From Pseudomonas agarici (GTDB lineage: Bacteria > Pseudomonadota > Gammaproteobacteria > Pseudomonadales > Pseudomonadaceae): a DNA stretch of 64,000 bases. Position 1 is the first letter of the stretch; each line of letters opens with the position of its first letter. The stretch is taken from positions 124,001 to 188,000 of the forward strand of contig NZ_FOAR01000007.1 of NCBI RefSeq assembly GCF_900109755.1, read 5' to 3'. A model generated the notes under the pieces. That model was not told the origin of the DNA. It did no database searches and worked only from the letters and a program-made list of their open reading frames with translations. The position numbers and the translations under genes are program-made. Shown one piece after another: positions 58,809 to 64,000 of this stretch.

Positions 58809-59990
58809 ATGCAAAAAACCAGTGCCACGCTGCTGATAATTGATGACGACGAAGTAGTGCGCGCAAGCCTTGCGGCCTATTTGGAAGACAGCGGATTCAG
58901 CGTCCTGCAAGCCAGTAACGGCCAGCAGGGACTTCAGGTATTCGAGCAAACAAGGCCTGATTTGGTGATCTGCGACCTGCGCATGCCCCAGATGGGCGGC
59001 CTTGAGCTTATTCGCCAGGTGACCGACCTTTCCCCGCAGACGCCGGTGATCGTGGTATCGGGCGCGGGCGTTATGAACGATGCCGTCGAAGCGTTGCGCC
59101 TGGGCGCGGCGGACTACCTGATCAAGCCCCTCGAAGACCTCGCCGTGCTGGAGCATTCCGTGCATCGGGCGCTGGACCGTGCGCGCCTGCTGCTGGAGAA
59201 CCAGCGCTACCGTGAGAAGCTTGAAACCGCCAACCGCGAACTCGAAGCCAGCCTCCATCTGTTGCAGGAGGATCAGAACGCCGGTCGCCAGGTACAGATG
59301 AACATGCTGCCGGTCAGTCCCTGGAGCATCGACAACTTCCGCTTCGCTCACCAAATCATCCCGTCCCTGTATTTGTCCGGCGATTTCGTTGACTACTTCC
59401 GAGTCGATGAGCGACGTGTGGCGTTCTATCTGGCGGATGTCTCGGGCCATGGCGCATCGTCGGCTTTTGTCACCGTGCTGTTGAAGTTCATGACCACGCG
59501 ACTACTGTTCGAGTCCAAGCGCAACGGCACCTTGCCAGAGTTCACCCCCTCGCAGGTGCTGGGTCATATCAACCGTGGCCTGATCAACTGCAAGCTGGGC
59601 AAGCATGTGACCATGGTCGGTGGCGTGATCGATGAAGAAACCGGGTTGTTGACCTACAGCATCGGTGGCCATTTGCCGCTGCCGGTCTTGTACACCCCGG
59701 ACAGCGCGCATTATCTGGAAGGCCGTGGTCTGCCGGTGGGCTTATTCAACGAAGCCACCTATGAAGACCACATTCTGAAACTGCCACAGACATTTAGTCT
59801 TACACTCATGTCTGATGGCATTTTGGATCTTTTGCAACAAGATACACTCAAAGAGAAAGAGGCTGCCTTGCCTCAATTGGTGAGAACAGCTGGAGGCAGC
59901 CTGGATGGCTTGCGCCAGGTTTTTGGATTGGCCACGCTTGGGGATATGCCGGATGATATCGCCTTGTTAGTGTTGAGCAGGAATCTTTGA
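58809..59990 (+). CDS. rssB: response regulator with PP2C-type phosphatase output (RssB)
   Basis: A 393-residue protein. N-terminal receiver domain: acidic pair Asp12/Asp13, phospho-acceptor Asp56 in DLVICDLRMP, Lys106 in YLIKP. A coiled-coil linker (residues about 125-155) leads to a SpoIIE/RsbU-type PP2C phosphatase with LADVSGHG, LMSDGILDLL and DDIALLVL metal-binding motifs. It likely dephosphorylates the STAS protein encoded next, with which it overlaps by one base. No ribosome site is obvious before ATG 58809. Name taken from the P. aeruginosa rssB-rssC pair. Confidence 0.88.
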   Translation: MQKTSATLLIIDDDEVVRASLAAYLEDSGFSVLQASNGQQGLQVFEQTRPDLVICDLRMPQMGGLELIRQVTDLSPQTPVIVVSGAGVMNDAVEALRLGAADYLIKPLEDLAVLEHSVHRALDRARLLLENQRYREKLETANRELEASLHLLQEDQNAGRQVQMNMLPVSPWSIDNFRFAHQIIPSLYLSGDFVDYFRVDERRVAFYLADVSGHGASSAFVTVLLKFMTTRLLFESKRNGTLPEFTPSQVLGHINRGLINCKLGKHVTMVGGVIDEETGLLTYSIGGHLPLPVLYTPDSAHYLEGRGLPVGLFNEATYEDHILKLPQTFSLTLMSDGILDLLQQDTLKEKEAALPQLVRTAGGSLDGLRQVFGLATLGDMPDDIALLVLSRNL

Positions 59991-60472
59991 TGAGTACCGG
60001 TAGAATCCAGTTCGCTGAGCAGGATGGCACCTTCGTTCTGAAGTTCGTTGGTGAAGTTCGCCTGACTCTGTGTTCAGCGTTGGATGCCACGATCGAGAAG
60101 ATCTTCACGGCGCTGAATTTCACGGCGATCGTGATCGACCTGACCGAAACCCGCAGCATCGACAGCACCACCCTGGGCTTGCTGGCCAAGCTCTCGATCC
60201 TGTCGCGGCAGAAAGTAGGCTTGTTGCCGACCGTGGTAACCGTCCACGACGACATCACCCGTTTGCTGCAGTCCATGGGTTTCGATCAAGTATTCAACAT
60301 CGTCAATCGCCCGGTCCCGTGTCCGGAATGCCTGACCGATCTGCCTTCGCAGGACCAGTCAGAAGAGGTGGTGCGGGTCAAAGTGCTGGAAGCGCACAAG
60401 ATCCTCATGGGCTTGAACGACTCCAACCGCGAAGCGTTTCACGACCTGGTGAACGCGCTGGAGCGTAGTTGA
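59990..60472 (+). CDS. rssC: STAS-domain anti-sigma factor antagonist (RssC)
   Basis: A 160-residue protein with an N-terminal STAS domain: FVLKFVGEVRLTLCSALDAT, then ETRSIDSTTLGLLAKL holding the predicted phospho-serine, followed by a C-terminal helical extension (about 115-160) with PCPECL. ATG 59990 overlaps the rssB stop. In this pathway the phosphatase controls the phosphorylation state of the STAS protein, which releases a sigma or target factor; the kinase partner is not in the window. Confidence 0.85.
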   Translation: MSTGRIQFAEQDGTFVLKFVGEVRLTLCSALDATIEKIFTALNFTAIVIDLTETRSIDSTTLGLLAKLSILSRQKVGLLPTVVTVHDDITRLLQSMGFDQVFNIVNRPVPCPECLTDLPSQDQSEEVVRVKVLEAHKILMGLNDSNREAFHDLVNALERS

Positions 60473-60597
60473 GCAACTGAAGGCTTGAGCGCAAAAAGGG
60501 TGACATTTACCTTGATATTGCTTTCTTTACGCCTTCGAAAACCCTCAGCCCTTGTCGACGCTGGCTAGCCCGCGAAGCACGATAACGCGCCCTCGGA

Positions 60598-61608
60598 TTA
60601 GTGCCCCTCCAACAGCTCCCCGGCCTGATCCAGCAACGCCAACGGATCCTTCGTCTTGTGAATATCCACCGACAGCAGTTGCCGAAACCGTCGCGCCCCA
60701 GCAAACCCCGTGGCCAGTCCCAACACATGGCGGGTCACGTGATGCATCGCCCCGCCATCGGCTATATGCCCGGCCACATATGGTCGCAACCTTGCCAACG
60801 CCTGAGCCCGGGAAATCACCGGCGCATCACTGCCAAACAACTGCTGATCCACCTGCGCCAGCAGATATGGATTGTGATACGCCTCGCGCCCCAGCATGAC
60901 CCCGTCAAACGTCTGCAAATGCTCATGACACTGCGCCAGCGTCTTGATTCCGCCATTGAGGATAATCTCCAACTCTGGGAAATCCTGTTTCAGCCGTGCG
61001 GCCACGTCGTACCGCAGCGGTGGAATATCCCGGTTCTCCTTGGGTGACAGTCCTTCCAGGATCGCGATCCGTGCATGCACGGTAAAACTGCGGCAACCGG
61101 CATCCCGGACCTTGCCGACGAAATCGCAGAGCTGCGCATAACTGTCACGACCATTGATCCCGATACGATGCTTGACCGTCACCGGAATCGACACCGCATC
61201 GCACATTGCCTTCACACAATCGGCCACCCGTTCCGGGTGCCCCATCAGGCAGGCGCCGATCATATTGTTCTGCACCCGATCGCTGGGACAGCCGACATTG
61301 AGGTTCACCTCGTCATAACTGGCGTCCTGGGCCATGCGGGCGCAAGCGGCCAGATCAGCCGGTACACTACCGCCCAGTTGCAGCGCCAGCGGGTGCTCGG
61401 AGGCGTGGTAGCGCAGGAAACGCTGGTGATCACCCTGGAGAATGGCGCCAGTGGTGACCATTTCGGTGTAGAGCAGAGTGTGCTTGGAGAGCAGGCGCAG
61501 GAAGAAGCGGCAGTGTCTATCTGTCCAATCCATCATCGGGGCAACAGAAAACCTCCTAAGTGCCGTAGTTGCTAGTTCAGCTAGGTTTTCTGTGGGTTTT
61601 GTCCGCAT
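60598..61608 (-). CDS. dusA: tRNA-dihydrouridine synthase A
   Basis: A 336-residue FMN enzyme that reduces uridines in tRNA D-loops. RRFSVAPMMDWTDRHCRFFL, NLNVGCPSDRVQ with the catalytic Cys, KHRIGIN and HARIAILEGLSPKENRDIPPL are typical. The first about 20 codons (MRTKPTENLAELATTALRRF) are visibly AT-richer than the rest. That end carries an inverted repeat and adjoins an integrase remnant, so it was probably supplied by an inserted element. ATG 61608 is used; it ends at 60598 on the far side. Confidence 0.92.
   Translation of the reverse strand: MRTKPTENLAELATTALRRFSVAPMMDWTDRHCRFFLRLLSKHTLLYTEMVTTGAILQGDHQRFLRYHASEHPLALQLGGSVPADLAACARMAQDASYDEVNLNVGCPSDRVQNNMIGACLMGHPERVADCVKAMCDAVSIPVTVKHRIGINGRDSYAQLCDFVGKVRDAGCRSFTVHARIAILEGLSPKENRDIPPLRYDVAARLKQDFPELEIILNGGIKTLAQCHEHLQTFDGVMLGREAYHNPYLLAQVDQQLFGSDAPVISRAQALARLRPYVAGHIADGGAMHHVTRHVLGLATGFAGARRFRQLLSVDIHKTKDPLALLDQAGELLEGH
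61544..61593. other. candidate attachment site at the dusA 5' end
   Basis: ACAGAAAACCT at 61544-61554 and AGGTTTTCTGT at 61583-61593 are perfect 11-bp inverted repeats inside the start of dusA. Two copies of AATTCAGCAA (61674-61683 and 61695-61704) lie just outside in direct orientation. With the neighbouring integrase remnant this looks like the att core and arm sites of a dusA-targeting element. Confidence 0.6.
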
Positions 61609-61705
61609 TCTTGAGTCTCTTATTTACCGCTATTGGCTACCATTTTTGCTTATTGTTGATATGGTGTTGTTGAAATTCAGCAAGAGCCATTAGGAATTCA
61701 GCAAA

Positions 61706-61861
61706 ATGGGATCTATCACCGTCCGCAAGCGCAAAGACGGGTCTGTCGCCTATAACGCATAGATTCACATCATGCAAAAGGGCGCGATAGTCTATCAGGA
61801 AAGCCAGACCCTCGCCCGAAAACAGGCAACGCGAGCGGGGAGGCCTCCACGTGAGACTTAA
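61706..61861 (+). pseudogene. remnant of a dusA-type site-specific integrase
   Basis: ATG 61706 opens MGSITVRKRKDGSVAYNA, then an in-frame TAG at 61760-61762, then IHIMQKGAIVYQESQTLARK and QATRAGRPPRET before a stop at 61861. The opening strongly resembles the N-terminal arm-binding region of tyrosine integrases that insert in dusA (typically M-G-x-I-T-x-R-K-R-K-D-G-S-x-x-Y-x-A-Q-I). The amber replaces the usual Gln, and the similarity is lost after about 45 codons, so the gene is decayed and its catalytic domain is gone. Confidence 0.75.
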
Positions 61862-62059
61862 TTGGATTCGCCTTTACGCTGCAAACGATAAGACGCCACA
61901 GTACCCTGACGCCCGTTTGAATTGCCTTTCATCGCTAGCAGCACTGCCAGTGATGAACAGATTAGCTTGCGGTCAGGTCTTCGTTCGATTCAACTCTTCG
62001 GCGCTTCGGAGCAACTTGATCGGCGATCCGTTGCTGTCGACCAGTCGTTTCGACTCGCG
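61862..62059. other. gap between the integrase remnant and the HxlR gene
   Basis: No supported gene; the short frame at 61851-62090 overlaps the HxlR 3' end and has no family likeness. It is probably scar sequence left after loss of an integrated element. Confidence 0.4.
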
Positions 62060-62515
62060 TCAATCCCAGCGCTTGACGACCCGCCGATGACAATCGACCG
62101 AGGTCAACACCTTGCCCGCCTTGGAACGTACGGCGATGGTTTCTACCGGCTCCGACAATTCATTGTCGAGCAGCACCGAGTAGCTCTCCCCTGTGTTGAA
62201 CAAGTAGCGCTCCCCCCACTGGCGCATGCTGACGATGATGGGAAACACCGTGCGCCCCATATCAGTCAGCACATATTCTTTGTAGGCACTGCCGTCGGAT
62301 GCCGGTTGGATGTTGAATACGCCCAACTCGACGAGCATTTTGAGCTTGACCGTGAGGATGTTCTTGGCAAGACCAAGACGTTTCTGAAATTCACTGAAGC
62401 GGCGAACGTCGTCGAACGCATCGCGGATGATCATTAATACCCAGCGATCTCCGATTGCTTCGAGCGTGCGGGCGACCGGGCATTCGCTCTGCGCCAGTAA
62501 TTGCTGTCTGGCCAT
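62060..62515 (-). CDS. HxlR-family transcriptional regulator
   Basis: A 151-residue winged-helix regulator. CPVARTLEAIGDRWVLMIIRDA with an N-terminal Cys12, followed by the wing region RFSEFQKRLGLAKNILTVKLKMLVELGVF, is the HxlR signature. Such proteins sense electrophiles or other stress signals through the conserved Cys. AGGAGA precedes ATG 62515. It is divergent from the MFS transporter gene, with two inverted repeats between. Confidence 0.9.
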   Translation of the reverse strand: MARQQLLAQSECPVARTLEAIGDRWVLMIIRDAFDDVRRFSEFQKRLGLAKNILTVKLKMLVELGVFNIQPASDGSAYKEYVLTDMGRTVFPIIVSMRQWGERYLFNTGESYSVLLDNELSEPVETIAVRSKAGKVLTSVDCHRRVVKRWD

Positions 62516-62587
62516 GGGTCTCCTGGAGGCGGGTCAGTAGGAAGGGGGGAAAAGTTCAAACGTCAGACGAAAATGTTTTACCAATAT

Positions 62588-62645
62588 GGTTGCATTTAAC
62601 AACCTCATTTGATAAAAATCAACGCATCGGTTTCCTTTAGAAACC
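62588..62645. promoter_or_regulatory. two inverted repeats in the HxlR/MFS divergent promoter
   Basis: GGTTG-CATTTAA-CAACC at 62588-62604 and GGTTTC-CTTTA-GAAACC at 62629-62645 lie in the 151-base gap between divergent genes. They are likely operators for the HxlR regulator; the second overlaps the region just upstream of the transporter ribosome site. Confidence 0.55.
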
Positions 62646-62666
62646 ACATATTCCAAGGATGGAGTG

Positions 62667-63923
62667 ATGCTGTTCAAGTCTCATGCCCCGGTAAAGATGG
62701 ACATCGAAGCCGAAAAATTCAGCGGTGGGCACACGCAAGCCCCTCCAACCCGGGACACCTCCCAGCTCAGTCGCTATCAGACTTTTCTTTTTGCAATTAT
62801 CTGCGCCATGGCGGTCGCAAACGTCTACTTCGCCCAGCCTTTGCTGGAATCGATGGCTGCCAGCCTGGCAGTTTCGCCGGGCACGATTGGTGTCGTAGTG
62901 ACCGTGACACAAGCCGGTTATGCCGTCGGATTGTTGTTCATCGTTCCGCTGGGTGATTTGCTCAATCGCAAGAAACTTATCCTTACACAAATGCTGCTGT
63001 CGGCTCTGGCCCTGTGCGCAGTTGGCCTGTCGCAGGATTGGGGCATGTTGCTCGGCGCGATGGTGCTGGTGGGCCTGATGGCGGTCGTGGTGCAAGTGGT
63101 GGTTGCCTACGTCGCTTCGCTGGCGAGTCCCGAGCAGCGTGGCGAAGCCGTCGGCACCGTGACCAGTGGCGTGGTGCTGGGAATTCTGCTGGCCCGCTTC
63201 GTCTCCGGTGCAGTGGCTGATCTGGCCGGCTGGCGCGGCGTTTATTTTGTCTCGGCCGCCCTGATGATCGGCATGGCACTGGTGCTGATGCGCACCATGC
63301 CTGCCTCCACCACGCCACCGGCGAAAGGCGGCTACTGGCAATTACTGCGATCGGTGTTCCAGTTGTACCTGACCGAACGCACATTGCGTGTCCGGGGCAC
63401 CTTCGCCCTGTTGATCTTCGCCGCGTTCAGTGTGTTGTGGACGTCGATGGTACTGCCGCTCAGCGCGCCACCGTTGTCGCTGTCACACACCCAGATTGGT
63501 TTGTTCGGACTCGCCGGTGTGGCCGGTGCGCTGGCAGCGGCACGGGCTGGACGGCTCGCCGACCAAGGGCGAGGCAATCGCACCACGGGCGTCGCGTTAG
63601 CACTGTTGACCTTGTCCTGGCTGCCTACGGCGTTCGTTGAACACTCATTGTTCGCCATGGTGGTGGGTGTGGTGTTACTGGATTTCGCCGTGCAAGCCGT
63701 CCATGTCACCAATCAGAGCCTGATCTTTGCCGCACGACCCGATGCACAAAGCCGACTGGTGGGCGCCTACATGTGTTTCTATTCGGTGGGCAGTGGTCTG
63801 GGCGCAATAGCCGCTACTTATACTTATGCACACTTTGGCTGGGTCGTCGTTTGTATATTGGGTGCCGCCATCAGCGCAATCGCCCTGATGTACTGGATCT
63901 ACCTGGGACTGACTTCCAAATAA
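62667..63923 (+). CDS. MFS transporter
   Basis: A 418-residue major facilitator transporter with 12 hydrophobic segments. The first starts about residue 40 (YQTFLFAIICAMAVANVYFA); the MFS loop motif is VPLGDLLNRKKLIL between helices 2 and 3. The length and the SxxGTIGVVVTVTQAGYAVG motif suggest a drug/metabolite efflux or sugar-type MFS of DHA1 form. ATG 62667 is preceded by a GGATGGAG site. It is divergent from and probably controlled by the HxlR regulator. The substrate is unknown. Confidence 0.88.
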   Translation: MLFKSHAPVKMDIEAEKFSGGHTQAPPTRDTSQLSRYQTFLFAIICAMAVANVYFAQPLLESMAASLAVSPGTIGVVVTVTQAGYAVGLLFIVPLGDLLNRKKLILTQMLLSALALCAVGLSQDWGMLLGAMVLVGLMAVVVQVVVAYVASLASPEQRGEAVGTVTSGVVLGILLARFVSGAVADLAGWRGVYFVSAALMIGMALVLMRTMPASTTPPAKGGYWQLLRSVFQLYLTERTLRVRGTFALLIFAAFSVLWTSMVLPLSAPPLSLSHTQIGLFGLAGVAGALAAARAGRLADQGRGNRTTGVALALLTLSWLPTAFVEHSLFAMVVGVVLLDFAVQAVHVTNQSLIFAARPDAQSRLVGAYMCFYSVGSGLGAIAATYTYAHFGWVVVCILGAAISAIALMYWIYLGLTSK

Positions 63924-64000
63924 CTTTCCAGCATCAACAAACTTCTCGCGATCGTAAGTTAACGGTTGGCGTGAAACAGTGGGGCTGCCACACACACTTT
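63924..64000. other. 3' flank of the MFS gene to the window edge
   Basis: Only 77 bases remain. A minus-strand frame ending with a TAA near 63959-63961 is open to the edge and could be the tail of a convergent gene, but too little is seen to call it. Confidence 0.25.

Overview
The window is a chromosomal segment of a fluorescent-group Pseudomonas. Gene order and protein families (AraC/nitrilase-like/fadH, nadK-rhomboid-pepN, sbcCD, the moxR/Bat cluster, gdhB, mlaA-rssB-rssC-dusA) match what I know of Pseudomonas, and the core genes are GC-rich with short, often overlapping junctions. No rRNA, tRNA, CRISPR array or intact insertion sequence was seen.

Layout. (1) 1-7.9 kb: a partial AraC regulator coupled to a membrane-anchored nitrilase-fold protein, fadH, a D-cysteine desulfhydrase-like PLP enzyme, a minimal arsenic unit (arsR-arsB) and a convergent DUF1853 gene. 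(2) 7.9-14.5 kb: a tight operon nadK - metallophosphatase - rhomboid protease - DUF1315 - DUF2797 - pepN. (3) 14.6-18.1 kb: a YCF48-type beta-propeller and its RND/MMPL transporter partner, the latter interrupted by an in-frame amber codon. (4) 18.2-20.7 kb: a small acidic protein, a lactonase-type beta-propeller, then three very small ORFs with hydrophobic N-termini in AT-rich DNA that also holds a 94-nt hairpin. (5) 20.7-32.6 kb, minus strand: sbcC-sbcD, then the six-gene moxR-DUF58-DUF4381-batA-batB/C-batD cluster. (6) 32.8-35 kb: CDP-diacylglycerol diphosphatase, a conserved small protein and a roughly 1 kb AT-rich leader. (7) 35-46 kb: an ABC-transporter-type O-polysaccharide locus that would make GDP-D-perosamine (ManC, Gmd, perosamine synthase), acylate it (PglD/NeuD-type transferase), polymerise it (three glycosyltransferase genes) and export it (Wzm/Wzt); it resembles a perosamine version of the A-band/common polysaccharide locus and looks inserted beside gdhB. 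(8) 46.4-51.3 kb: gdhB with a strong terminator. (9) 51.5-56.6 kb: a very large toxin/effector gene (DUF6543-like N-terminus, leucine-rich repeats, NEL-type E3 ubiquitin ligase domain) split by a frameshift at a short repeat. (10) 56.6-60.5 kb: DUF4404, a HAD-fold protein without the usual nucleophile, mlaA, and the rssB-rssC partner-switching pair. (11) 60.6-64 kb: dusA, whose 5' end carries attachment-site-like repeats next to a decayed dusA-type integrase start, then a divergent HxlR regulator/MFS transporter pair.

The most notable signals are the footprint of a lost dusA-integrated element, the disrupted NEL effector, the amber codon in the RND transporter, two apparent pseudoenzymes, the perosamine O-polysaccharide locus, and the long hairpin among small ORFs near 20 kb. 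I found no clearly new multi-gene system. All assignments come from reading the sequence by eye against remembered family features; no database search was possible.
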